Shown here: piece by piece, positions 48,621-60,485 of the stretch
How positions within the stretch are numbered: the stretch's first letter is position 1
How the letters are laid out: the number at the start of each line of letters is the position of its first letter
Assembly (NCBI GenBank): GCA_050084515.1
Contig: CM114274.1
Location: 39,246,001-39,310,000 of the forward strand
Length of the DNA stretch: 64,000 nucleotides
Source: Blasia pusilla
Taxonomy: Eukaryota; Marchantiophyta; Marchantiopsida; Blasiales
Direction: 5' to 3'
The notes under the pieces: generated by a model
What the model was told of the DNA's origin: nothing
Databases searched by the model: none
The model's input: the letters and a program-made list of their open reading frames with translations, nothing else
Translations under genes and position numbers: made by a program

Positions 48621-48869
48621 AAGATGCTACAAGGTTAAAGATAATTACAAAGGGATCTTAAAATGCCTCCTCTCCTTCATGATTGAAAGAGTGAGTCCTC
48701 TTTTGGCATCTGAGGCAAACACAATGCCTCTACCAATCTCTGTTGGTCCACCTACTCTCTCTACAAATCTCTTGTTGGTTCCAACTCCCTCCGTAAGATA
48801 GATATCCACAAGGTTGCGTTGCAATTTGTGGTTGTTGGAGTAGCCACACCCAAGACTCCCACTCTTCCT
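48621..48869. other. Spacer between two head-to-head LTRs
   Basis: About 250 bases with no recognised feature. Confidence 0.5.
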
Positions 48870-49923
48870 TTGTCGTGATCCTCATAACCAAATGCATGCC
48901 AACGTCTCAGAGCTCTAGTGGGCCCACACTAGGATGGAAGCAGGTCACATTCTCACAAGTGAGACATGAGTTGCAGATGTGAGATTTTAGTCTTAAATGA
49001 TATCTAAAATAATGGGGTTGTGACCTAACAGAGTGGGATCAAAAGTTAAGCAGAACTTGAGAAGAGCTCAAGTCCAATAAGCGTTGTGCGGCAAGAGGAT
49101 TGCAACCTAGCTTGAAACTTGAGTGAGTGTTTGGGGGTTTTCCATGTAAAAGATCATAATTGCAAGATTGAAGATGTGTTTGGGATGAATAAGGTTGTGC
49201 TAGAAATCTTGTGAAAAGACAATTCTAATGCATTAGAAATCTAGAAAAACGCATAAGCGAAGAACTAAAAACCATCCCCAAACTATTAGAATGATAGTTG
49301 GCTTGAGTGCCAAAAGGAGTAGCCCAAAAGGACTTCCCTTGATGTAGGGAAGGAGTGGGGATCTCTAGAACTATATATAAGGGGAGGATCTCCAAGGATG
49401 TTTGGAACCTAAATGAGCACACCTTGGGAACTATGGTGGTGAATCAATAGAAGGGCATGGAATGAATTAATAGGTTGGCATTAGGATGTTGATACCAATC
49501 CAAGTCTAGGTGGACCAATTATGGACATTAACCTTAAACTTTGATTGGTGATTGAGATATTGAGTCTTGGTCCGAGACTCTTCAAGAGCCTTATTTGCGG
49601 TTCATCGAGTAGTTGGGACAGCAAAGCGTGCTAACACTCTTTCAAGTCATTAGACTATCAAGGAAGTTTGTTCCATGTCTTGAATGATTTCCATGTGATG
49701 GGGTCCTGGGAAGTGAGGGATTAGGTTGGTATGTAACCATGTCTAGATTGAGTGAGCTTGAAGGATGGCCCTAGACCAAGACTCACGAGACGCAAGGCTG
49801 GTTGAACCAAACCATGGCAAATGTGAGTGTGTTTGGGTGCACATCAATAAGGAGAGCGTGACTTGATGAAGACAAGCTTTCGCGTCACACATGATCTACT
49901 TTCAAGGGGTTAGGTGCACCACA
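48870..49923 (+). repeat. Gypsy-1-family LTR on the + strand
   Basis: The reverse complement matches gypsy-1 LTR phrases (ACCCAAACACACTC, CCCTTATATATA, the GTGCACC end). It ends GGTGCACCACA and is followed by TTTTGATATTGGAGCC, a decayed match to the tRNA-Met primer site. It is thus probably a 5' LTR whose internal region was lost or has decayed. Confidence 0.65.
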
Positions 49924-51705
49924 TCTTTTGATATTGGAGCCTCCCCGTCCCCCCTTAACATAGCCTCACGTGACACTTTTTATTGTGATGACGACGATAT
50001 GAAGTGAATGTGCTAATCATGATTTTCTTGTGTCACAGTGAAATGCTAGCCATGTTTCAAAAGCTCAGCCTTAATGGAATTTTTCATGGCTTTACAACAT
50101 GCTAGTGGTTGGTCCATCCATACATCACACGCTGCCGCATGTTGCTTGTACATATGCCGCACGATTAGGCGAAGAAACTTCTTCACCTCTGATGTCGTTG
50201 TATATCAAGATTGCCTCAACATAATGCTCCTCTTGGATCTTGATCCACAATTGAAGTTGTTGCAACCTCCCCAACTATATCCAACCCTACCCCTAGTGCC
50301 ACCACCTTTGCATCTTGCATTACCTTATGAAGCGATGGAACTAGACTCAACTAGTGGTGGTCATAGACCACCTCTTTATGCCTCCTCTACACGTGGTTCT
50401 TATGCCTCTGGCTCTTGGCACTCCACTTTAAGGAGAGCATGTTGGTATGCTACAATCCATAACATGGAATGCTCTACAAATGTGAAGATGTAGCGCATGC
50501 TTAACAACACCACTCAACCTACTCTAACTTGGCATACGAGTAACACCCCACCCAAAAAGAGCATTCATGATGGGAGTCATGGATTCTTAATCGGGAGATG
50601 TTCTCAAACGAAACCCCACCCCCCTTCCCCTTTGCCTCCCATCCTTGACACCCATGATAAAAAAGCTACACCAAGTTCTCCTTTTTTGTGAAAATTGCAA
50701 GGGCTTTGACAAGTCTGAGAGGAGGAAGTCTATGGGCGTTATTGGAAAAATTATGAGGTGAAAAAGGGAGGGGGTGTAAATGGTTACATTTGGAGTTTGT
50801 AAGTATCATGCAACTTGCATGCGAGTTCTGAGACTTACACAAGACTCACAATTTTTTCTGGGTTAGGTGCAAATGCAAGGAGTCTTAACTCTTGATAATG
50901 GCAAAATTAAATATTTTTTAGTTTGGAGACTTGCACTTTTTGGTTGGTACAAGTTTTGAGACACAAGTATTTTTTACTATGGGAAGATGCACCAATTGGG
51001 ATTACAAATGATCTACAAGTGTGTTGAGTTGCAGAGTACTCAAAAAGAAGTTGCAAAGGATTTGACCTCCCAAAGGGAAAGTATTTATGTCCCAATTCAC
51101 ATCCATCTCCTCACTTTTTTTTGTTTCTCCTAGTGCTCTACCTTCTTTTGAGTCTTCCTTGGTACCCTCCAGCGATGCTATGAATGAAGAGAAAATCGGA
51201 TGTGCTAAAAAGGCCTTTGGTTTTATCCCATGAGTTTCATAGGATCCTTGAGTGAGAGCATGCCCAAGAGGCTAGATGATTGTGCTATTACTACTCATAT
51301 GCATCCTCTCAAGTTACACGCGAGTCTCCTAGGCTAATCGGGGTGAGTGTTGGAGAATCAGTACAGAAGAAGGTTTGGTGCCCATGCACTAAATGTCAGA
51401 TGTAGAGGTTGGTGTATGTATGGAAGACTGATTCCCAAGTTGCCGCCTATGCATGATGTGATTGTGATCATGTGGGTCCAACACATGAACTTTTTCCTAA
51501 AGAAGCCTTCATTTTGATGATTTGGTTTTTCGATGATGTTTTGGATCAAAGCTCAATAAATAGTTGTTTGCACATGCCTACATGTGCAATTGATGGCATG
51601 TTTGCACAATCACTCAAGGATGTATTAGAAATACATCTTGGGACATGTGATTCGATGCAAGTGGAGCCTTTGAGGATGACATCGGTGGATATTTGTCCAC
51701 TTTTT
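49924..51705. other. Possible decayed internal DNA of a + strand gypsy element
   Basis: Open frames at 50074-50493 and 51472-51744 have no motif I recognise. 50800-51070 is rich in GCAA-type words. No gene is supported. Confidence 0.35.
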
Positions 51706-52113
51706 CAAGGGTTGCACACGGAAAAAGTCTGTGTTCATCTCTAAGACAGACATGTCCGTGTGGGCTTGGGTATCTGTGGCCCGCACCCAAGCCCGCCAAG
51801 GTTGTAGTGGGCACCCGGGCTAGTCAAGCCCGAACCGGTTTTGTGGCCCGCGTCGGGCATGATTATGGCGGGTTAGGCCCCCATTTGGCTCGGAGCCCAC
51901 CCAATGGGGCGTAGCCTGCCATAAGTGGGCCCAACGCGGGCCTAAGCCCTGATTTGAGCCCGCCCCACGGGCCTAATTGTGGGCCACAAAACCGGTGCCA
52001 GCTCAGCTAGCCCGGGTGCCTGCTACGAGCGTGGTGGGCTCACATGTGGGCCACGGGTATGCGGGCGGCATGTCCGTCCCATGGACGGACTCGTCCATTT
52101 TTGTGCAACCTTG
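51706..52113. mobile_element. hAT-like miniature element, 408 bp, GC-rich interior
   Basis: Terminal inverted repeats are CAAGGGTTGCACA on the left and CAAGGTTGCACAA (complement of the right end). The interior is dominated by GGCCC, CCCGC and GGGCC words, with subterminal GACGGAC copies. It is similar to the copy at 38524-38873. Confidence 0.7.
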
Positions 52114-53300
52114 AATTTTTTGTCAGACCATGAAGTTTGTTCTCCAATCCATGTCCGTGCCATCACCCCCTCCCCCCAAGATAGAGGTCTATTAGCCAAT
52201 GTTGAGCATTTGAGGGTCTCATGTTGGTCCCCCAAGTTACTAGATCCCATAGCAAGAGAACCTAATCACTAGTGATTTTGCATAATTTCCTTCGTTGGTA
52301 TACTTCCTTAGATAAAGAGTCCATCATTAACTATCCCAGATGTGGCGCGCGTACCTTAACACAATATTCCTTGAATTTTTGAGGCTCTTCCATATGAGGC
52401 ACGTATTCCATCCTTTTCAACTTTTTTGTGTGCTTTTGGGTTTGAAGTCTTCCCATATTATGCTCGCTATCAAGCGCAACCGAGTATTATTAGCTTGAGG
52501 TGTTATTCAATATTTTTGGGGTATTACAGATAGTATATGCCTCTCACCAAAGTAACCAATGAAAGATTGAAAATAGAGTCTCTTGCACGTCATTGCACTC
52601 CCAAGACGTGCAATGACGTGTGACAGTTGTGTGTGATGATGTGTGATGGTCACCATCACACACAACTATGTCTCCCTCTTGACTCTCTAAGGTAGTCCAC
52701 ATCTCATTTTCTTCCGAGGAGGATCATAAACACAAAATGAAGTGCCTTTTATGACAATAGAAGAGCCGACTTCTTATTTGCAACTCCAAGTAGTATAATT
52801 TTCAATCTCTCGTGACTCATATGGGAGACCCCATGATCGCGAAGTGGGAGTTTCAATAGCCGTTGTCCGTGGTCAAATTTTGAGTTGGACTCACAATCAC
52901 TTCTACGAGTCCATTGTGAGTTCAGTGTGAGTCGATGTATTCTTAATTGAGAAATGGCTGTCCAAACTCGTGAAAAAAGGTGGACTTGCAAAGTTGTGTC
53001 AAGTTGTACTGGATTCAAACAAATTGGACTTGCAAATTGACAATCGTAATGGAAAGAAAAGATTTAAAAAGATTTTCACTATTCGAAATATTTTATGCAA
53101 CGGAAATTTTCTTCTCGTGGAGTGCAGTCTATACATCCCTACCAGCGTATCCAAGAATTGAGATTTGGGACCACCTCTCCTTTCAAATATTGTACGGAAA
53201 AGTGGGATGGCATGAGATGCTTCAAAATTACCAGATTCGTGACAACGTTTTTCCATTTCTCGGCTAATTAGTTTCAAAATATTATTATGAATGGGATGAC
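52114..53300. other. Intergenic DNA with inverted repeats and GCAA-rich part
   Basis: Foldback sequences lie at 52575-52680 (listed separately). GCAA-type words are dense at 52780-53040. No gene seen. Confidence 0.45.
52585..52670. repeat. Two neighbouring inverted repeats
   Basis: CACGTCATTGCA pairs with TGCAATGACGTG about 11 bases later. Then AGTTGTGTGTGATG pairs with CATCACACACAACT across a short spacer that is itself partly palindromic (GTGATGGTCACCATCAC). Confidence 0.85.
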
Positions 53301-53711
53301 ATGTTGCTCGAAAAGGTCGTTTACCCAATGAATTCTCATGATGTATTATATCGCAAGTACGAAGACAACCTTCGCTCCATGGACTTGCTTGGGCCACGAG
53401 TTATCCTACGGGTTGAGTGGGTCCCTCACTCACCAAGACCGACGCTCTACAGGGCCACCGACGTCCGCACACTCCGCACCCGGAAGCTAGGGTTTCTTGT
53501 ACATGTAGTGGAGCGCCACGTGTTTACAGCCAGAATCATCAAGGCACCACGCATGGCGCCGGAGGCAACTCCTATACTGCCCGACATCCAGCCCCCAATT
53601 AGTGAACGGAACTTTTGGCAACGTTGTCTGTCCATGACAGCCCGTCTCGCATTCCCTTGTCTCAGGGTTAACGCAGCTGCGCTAAAACGCTCTAATTTAT
53701 CTGTAAGCTAG
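53301..53711 (+). CDS. Unrecognised 136-codon open frame in a GC-rich island
   Basis: It starts with ATG and sits in a 500-base island of higher GC than the AT-rich flanks, as the real genes here do. The predicted protein is basic, with no signal, membrane segment or motif I know. It may be an exon of a small gene, a decayed gene, or chance. Confidence 0.2.
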   Translation: MLLEKVVYPMNSHDVLYRKYEDNLRSMDLLGPRVILRVEWVPHSPRPTLYRATDVRTLRTRKLGFLVHVVERHVFTARIIKAPRMAPEATPILPDIQPPISERNFWQRCLSMTARLAFPCLRVNAAALKRSNLSVS

Positions 53712-56700
53712 AGGGTTTGCGCTTGGCGTATCAGCAATGATTCGGCATTATTGAATACTTCTGGGACTCTACGGCTTTCCCCGTACTGTTCGCATATCTG
53801 GCAAGTGGGGCAAGTGCTAGGCTAGCGGTGGCATTTTCAGCAGCTGAAGGGCGTCATTTAGGACTTCACGATTAAGTAAGTGCAGTCCTTGGATGTGTAG
53901 GTCCCACCACTAATTCCATTCCAAGATGAACTGTCTTGTGTTTTCTTTTCCCACAGGTTGATGCTGACGGGCGAGAAAGGAAAGTCCACACGTGGCACTC
54001 TTCCATTTGAGGAAACTATGCTAATGTGCAATCTAAATATCAAGGTGATGAGTAGGATATTTAGTGGCCTCGTATCGTTATCCCGTTATTTGTGAACTTA
54101 TGAGATTTCAAATAGGATGAATGAAGTGCAGAATATTATGAATCCTTATATTATATATACGTTGAAAATTTGAAATTAAAGAGTGGATGAATTGATATTA
54201 AAAAGAAAATTTCTCTTAAATGTATGAATATTCATGAAATTTTAATATAATTTTTTCATATTTTATTATTTTAAGTAATAAATATTATTTATCATTATTT
54301 TTCAAGACCTATCTCTCAATCAATAAACAATAAAAGAAAATCATTCATTTTGCTCCAAAATTTGTTTCAAAGTATTTTTTTTAAATCCTTCACTATGAAA
54401 GCTTGAAAATAAAAGAAAGAAAAAAATATTTGCATCCTTTTTAAGAATAATAAATCTCCACGATTCTATTATTATCTTTTCTCATTTTTTCAAAGTAACG
54501 TGTAATTTACTTGGGATTAAAATCTATTATTTCTAAAATAATTTAAAGAAAAATAAAAATAAAATGAAAGAGATTCAGCATTTATTCATAAGAAGTAATT
54601 TATAGAAAAAATTATTTTATTACTAAAACCTTTTTCTATTCATTTTTTGGCTTATTATATGCATTTTTTTTTTTGGAAAGTTGTAAGCTTTCATACGTGG
54701 CATTCCATAGCTAACGCTGTTAATGATATGATTTTATTATTAATTATTTTCAGATATTTCAGCCTAGGATGAATATTCATCTTCAAATATGAAATATGGA
54801 GGACATCTAATTTTTTTAATTTCCAGCATAATTTGTGTTATTCACAAAATTTTAATATGATAGTTAGTGCCCTTGCAAAGTGTGTTACATACCATTTTGA
54901 ATTTTTTTTAAATAGGTAATTGGGTTTTCATGTGAACAATCTTAAGTATACACATGTCAAAATAAGACAAAACATTAGAAAAATTGCATCCTCCAATTAG
55001 TATATAGATTAGAAATTTGAAACCCTTTTAATACACTCAATTAGATGGATGGAAATGTTATAGCTAACTAAGGGATGCAATCAAAGAACAATGGGAAAAA
55101 AATTTTGGTGGCCCTTTTTTATAAAAGATTTCTCGCTATGGAAGTGTGATATGATGAAAAATTTCACACGTTGGAAATTTTTGACCAAATTTTTTCAATG
55201 ATGGAAATTTGAGTTGAAATTTCTTTCCTTGGATTATTATGTCAAGCTTAACAAATGGAGAACTATCATCTAACGTGATGTATTTTGGGAATGCAGCATG
55301 CAAGAAGCTAATGTAACCAGTATGCGGCCCTGGGTTCTAGAAGACAATTTGGACCCGGGATCGGGAAGCGGATTTAGAGGGACAGAAGACAAACATGGCG
55401 GGAAGAAATTCCTAGAGACAACAAGAAATTAGTGCATTACGAGAAACTCCGAGACACTAACACGCGGAAGAAAACATAGTTTAAATCTCTATTCCAAAAA
55501 AATAAAAAAATAAAAAATAAAAAATAAAAAATGAGAAAATTAAATAAATTAGAGAAAGACATCATAGACATGGGAAAATTGCAAGGAGATGGGAAAATTT
55601 TTTACATAAATTTTTATTTTTAGATTAAAAAAACTTAAATCCTCTCTCTTTTCTTTTTCCCCTTCCAACAACATAGGGTAATATTCAAACAAACTCAAGT
55701 GTAAAAGACCTCACACATAGAGTGCAATGAGAGCTTCTTAATAAAGAGTCTAATGTAAATAAGAGTATTACATAGATGATTTTGTAAGGGATAAAATTAA
55801 TGAAAAAATTTTAAGATAAGAATAGGAAGGATTTGCATCATAAAGTCTTCAAATGTTCACTTTTCATCTTGTAAACTATATTTTAAGTTTCTTGTCTTTA
55901 AAAAAAACCTATAATACTAGATATTACGACCACATTAATAAGTAAAGGCTTTTATATAGTTGAATTTCTATTCAAATTATTCCCAAATAGTTTTCTTTAC
56001 CTTTTTATCTGGAATTTTGTCATGATCTTAAGTACAAGAAAAATTCTTGAAATATGTTTTTATTAATTTCAACCATGAATGCAATAATTTGATTTTTGTA
56101 AAGGTTGTAGCATTGAATCATCTTCACACATGTGAAGATGATTCAATGCTAAGTGTGTGGATTCTTGATATAATCTTTATATGAGTTTATTAGTTTGTAT
56201 GTGGATTAAAGGTCATAGTGGTTATATATTCCATCCAATTCTATATTACCTGCCATATTCCATCTTACTTTATGTATCTCAAGGTTGTCATTAGGTTTGA
56301 TACTATAGTGTTGCTATAGGTTTAAAATTGCAAATAATTCAATAAGATTTCTTCCTTAAAATTACAAAAATTAGGTTTAAATCATATTTTCCCTTCTCTT
56401 CTTTAAAATAAAAATGTAACAAAATTTTACATCCAATTCCAACCTACTTTTCCAAGGAGATCATCTTCTTTTAGTGTAATCAAGTGTAAATATGGATATA
56501 GAGATCTAAAACGTTATGTGGATATCACGTGACCATATTTAAACACTATAATTATACATTTAGTCAAGTCCCTTAAAATTCAACCATTCAAATTTCTATC
56601 ACGTTGTAAAATCAACATCCATCTCTTGACTTACATCCTTAATGTGAGCGGCTCGCTTATCAGAGGAAAAGTCTAGAAAAATGGTTTCAAACGCCAAGCG

Positions 56701-57757
56701 CCACTTCCCAAAGTATGAGATGCCAAATGGGGAGTCAAGACGGGTGCTAGCCATGAAAGGCGGGTCCAAGCTTCACGATGCATTTGGGAAGTCGAGAGTT
56801 GCATAAACTACAAGAAACCTTCGCTAAGCCATCTTGATGGATAATTAGTCAAAAGCTGCGCAACCAGATGAGTCTTTAGGACTCCAACTAAGTCTTCCAC
56901 TTGCAAAGCTTAAGAGAGAGAGAGAGAGAGAGGAGAGGGTGTGAAAAACATATGGGTACTCGGAGGTATCTCCAAAGGGTTTCTCTAGCCATGTATAAAA
57001 ATTCTCTTACTACTAAGAAAAGTAACTCATTTTTGAAAAGGTCTAATATATTGCTATCTAGCCAATGGCTTCAAAGATGCTTCTTTTGATTTATCTTATC
57101 ATAACCATATTTTAGTAAATGTTATTATATCATTGATTTTATTTCATTAATATGACTTAGATTAAAAGAAAGAAAGAAGGAAATTAATTTCCAACAAGGA
57201 GGGAGATAAAGAATAGATTTTCATTAAGGGATGGACAAATTTTTCAGTAAGAGAGGACTTGGCCAAAAGTAGAATAATAAGTATAGGTTAAAAAAATAGA
57301 TTTGGCCGATTTAAGCTTGGCTTCTTGAATCGTCTTTCGCCCACTGGACGGTTCATAACCAAATATGACTATTAATAGGATTTTAATTTTTCAATAACTA
57401 ATTAGAAAGATATGGTATGAATAGTAATAGGAATATTTTTTTCAATAAACTAATTAGAAATTTTTAACTTAAATTAAAATTAAAGTAAGAGAGGGAAAAC
57501 ATATCAGGGAGTTTTCTTTCAAAAAGGAGAATTCACCCAAAAAATAAATAATTTTTTTCTGCATGCCAATAGGAGAGGGAAGGAAAAATAATCATTAAAT
57601 TTAAAGTAAGGGATGGGAAGAGAGAATAGCGTCAATTTTTTCAACTAGGGTCAAGGGACTTCACCAAAAATAAAAGTAATTTTTAATAAAGGTATGAGGT
57701 ATATATTTATAAATTTCATTATTCTTATTTTAAAAGTTTTTTCAAGAAGAGATGGGA
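53712..57757. other. Very AT-rich intergenic region
   Basis: No gene seen. It contains a 42-bp palindrome at 56109-56150 and a GA microsatellite at 56911-56932. The phrase ACCAGTATGCGGCC at about 55316 is shared with 6560 and, one base different, 5268. Confidence 0.55.
56109..56150. repeat. 42-bp near-palindrome
   Basis: Two perfect 20-base arms (AGCATTGAATCATCTTCACA and its complement) are separated by only CA. A transcript would form a perfect hairpin. Confidence 0.95.
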
Positions 57758-57765
57758 AGGGACAT

Positions 57766-58083
57766 GGTTGCACAAACAAGTCCTTCCTTAGGACGAACAT
57801 GGATGGATAATTGTGGACATGTCCACGGACATGGGTTCCAAGAGATGGGACCCACACTTTTAGTGGCATGGAGGGCAAGGCAAGGATGAGATGAGCAATC
57901 AGGGAGGAGGGAGTGGAGGTGGAGGAAGGAAGAAATGGGAGAGTAAGGAACACAAAGGCAAGTAAGGGGAATGAGAAAAAAGGGAAATGTGGGGCCCATA
58001 TAGACAAGTCCTTCCATAGGACGGACATAAGTCCACGCACATGGTCATATCCACGGACACGGACTTTGTCCACATGCAACCTT
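57766..58083. mobile_element. hAT-like miniature element, 318 bp, complete with 8-bp target duplication
   Basis: It is flanked by AGGGACAT at 57758-57765 and 58084-58091, a perfect 8-bp duplication as made by hAT transposases. The ends are GGTTGCACA and the complement AAGGTTGCATG. Subterminal copies of AAGTCCTTCC-TAGGACG occur. Two antisense open frames here are by-products. Confidence 0.8.
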
Positions 58084-58860
58084 AGGGACATAAGGAAATA
58101 AAAACTTCAACAACGTATGGAAATGTACAACTATTTTCATGAAGGTAAGACTTCACCGAAATGACTAGTAATATTTAAGTTTTCAATAGAGGAGGGGAAG
58201 ATAGAAAGTGATTGAATTTCAACAAGAGAAGAATTTTTCATACAAATGTTTTTCTTCATATTTAATTCTCAATAAGAGAGGGAAAGAAAAATAAAGAAAT
58301 TTTAATTGGATGTGGGAAGAAAAAAGGAGATTTTTTCAACAACAAAGACTTAATAGAAAAGCATTAATTTTTCAACAAGAATGAATTCACATAAAAATTC
58401 AACATTTAATTTGTAGACGGTAGGTGGATTACAAGAAACTAATTTTAACATGAGAAAGGGAGAAATGTTTTAAACAAGATGTGTCTTTACTAGCAAAGAG
58501 AGGAGAGGAGTCTAAGAAAGTTACGAGGAAATTAAAAATGAATTGGTTTGGAGACAAAGGGGGAATTTATGGCCAATTCTTTGGTTTTAAAACTCTCAAA
58601 TGATTACTTGAGAGTTTTGAAACTCACAAAAAACTCGCAAGTTACAAGTCCTCATAGTCTCAAAGCATGACTCGGAGAAGTTGCTATTTATAAGTTAGTT
58701 GCAAGCTCAATGCCAATCCATGTAGTTGCAATAGCAAAACATTTGGCTAGACTTGCAAACAAGGGTGGTTTGCAAAGCTAGTAGCTACGTAGAGCTGAAA
58801 TGGCCTTTTACATTAACTTGCAATGGACTCCCAATGGAGCCACATCGAAATCCCTAGTAG
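58084..58860. other. AT-rich spacer with GCAA-type words
   Basis: No gene seen. Words such as CTCGCAAG and TTGCAAGC are dense at 58590-58850. Confidence 0.45.
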
Positions 58861-58960
58861 TGGAAGGGCATCACCACAAACTCAAAGAAAGTTTATCTCG
58901 TCTTGCACATGGTTTTCTCATTCATCCCTTTGATTAGAGAAATAGACTCATGCTATCTCC
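58861..58960 (-). pseudogene. Ty3/gypsy reverse transcriptase fragment
   Basis: The - strand reads KTMCKTR followed by FEFVVMPF, matching KSACRTRYGSFEFVVISFGL of gypsy-1. About 100 bases only. Confidence 0.6.
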
Positions 58961-59075
58961 ATATCTTCTCTCACTCTATGGTCTCTGACACTCCTCACCT
59001 CCCTTCCCATATTTTTTTTATCTCCATTGGACCATCCCTTCGTAAAAATTAGGGATGGAGATGTAAAAATAAAAT

Positions 59076-59186
59076 GGGTGCGGGCTCAACCTACCCTGCT
59101 CTATGTGATGGGGTCGGCAAGCTCAAATGCGGGCCACAGGTACTCGAACGGCATGTCCGCACTTGTCCGTTTTTGTGCAATCTTGG
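59076..59186. mobile_element. Partial hAT-like miniature element
   Basis: The GTGCGGGCTC start, GGCATGTCC and the end TTTTTGTGCAATCTTGG match the right part of the element at 51706-52113. It lies just before the zinc-knuckle remnant. Confidence 0.5.
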
Positions 59187-59195
59187 TTATTTCTT

Positions 59196-60485
59196 GTTGG
59201 ACGTGTGGAGGTTCACATCAACAACAAGATTTTTCACATAAGAGTGGATTGGAGGCAACACCTCCAACTGTATATGAGGCGGCCGAGGAGAGGCCACCCT
59301 TACCTCAATGTGATCATAGCCGGAGAGATGGTCACATAAGTGAGAGATGTTTCAAGCTCTACCCCGAGCTGCGCCTAGATGGAGGTCGAAGATTTGGAGG
59401 TGGCATAGGATGAGGACGTGGTGGAGGTAGGGTTCCATCACTTGGTAGAGCGAGTGGAGGACTTGCATCAAAGGCAGTTATGGCAAGGATTACTCAGTTG
59501 GAGCAACGCCTTCATACTATGACAGGCCAATGAGGTTTCTACACTAGGTGCATACTGGCGCTGGACTTTGGGATTTGCTTTGGCCCGGCCGAGATATGGT
59601 GGGAGATCTAAGAGGTATGGGATTTCGCTGCGATACCGCACAGGTGGATGCATATGTAGAGGTTATGAGAGGCGTAGTAAGAGCTTGAGCCATGAGGATC
59701 TGATGTGCGGTTTGATTTCTTGAGGGGGAAGCTAGCGGGGAAGGCGGACTCCTAAGTTATTTACATTTTCAGAGGCTCTTGGGACCCCATCAATGGGCCC
59801 TAGACGCCCTTTGAGGAGTTTTTTTTTTATCGTAGATGTTGATGGAGTCATAGGAGCGGATGAGGCGAGTGTGTCTACCACGCCTATGCAACATTTAAAA
59901 GGCCTAGCAAGTGGCTCCTTAGAGAGATGGCGACGGCTTTGTCGGAGTCCCATTTTTATGACCAAGGATTTGATGACATGTGGAGGTTGACTAGTTGAGG
60001 TTTTCCCTTTGGTGGCGATGCTCTCCAAGAGCAATGATTTTGGTTCTTCTAGTGCTGAGATTTGCACAAGAGATGTGGTAGACGTACCCTTGGAGCATGT
60101 GCTTTAGACAAGGTCCAAAGAGAGTTGGCATGCAGCAACCGCTAGAGTGGCGTAGTTGCAAGCTAGACCAGTCATAGAGCGTGGAGGTATCTCACAAGGA
60201 GTTGTTGTTTTGGATAACCAAGATGGAGTATTCTAGGTGGTTGGTCCGCCTAGAGTCACGTATCGACCACAACGTGTTCTTCTTGATTCAAGAGCACAAC
60301 CCCTTATGTTGGGGACGGCGACATGTGTAGAGATGGGATTGCATAAGTGTGAGATCAATCCACGTCCATTCCAAATTCAGACTTCATTGGGAAGCACATC
60401 CCCGACACAGTATATTATTTGCGATAAGATCGCAGTGAGGATTCGGCCCAATCATCCTCCTGATAATGCGATGGTGCAGACGTGA
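59196..60485 (+). pseudogene. Gypsy-2-related gag and protease remnant
   Basis: CWTCGGSHQQQDF and CDHSRRDGHISERCF match the two gypsy-2 knuckles, each with a lost residue, followed by the Gly/Arg-rich part and RITQLEQRLHTM. From 60237, VTYRPQRVLLDSRAQPLML matches the gypsy-2 protease with DSG changed to DSR. Stops are frequent. It lies on the + strand, opposite to gypsy-2. Confidence 0.75.

Noticed and set aside
49010-49060. Second 5S-rRNA-like segment (AAAAGTTAAGC, ACTTGAG)
   Set aside because: Only about 10 bases match clearly and the C box is absent, so chance is likely.
57651-58091. 146-codon - strand frame
   Set aside because: It spans the hAT-like miniature element, and its sequence is composition-driven.
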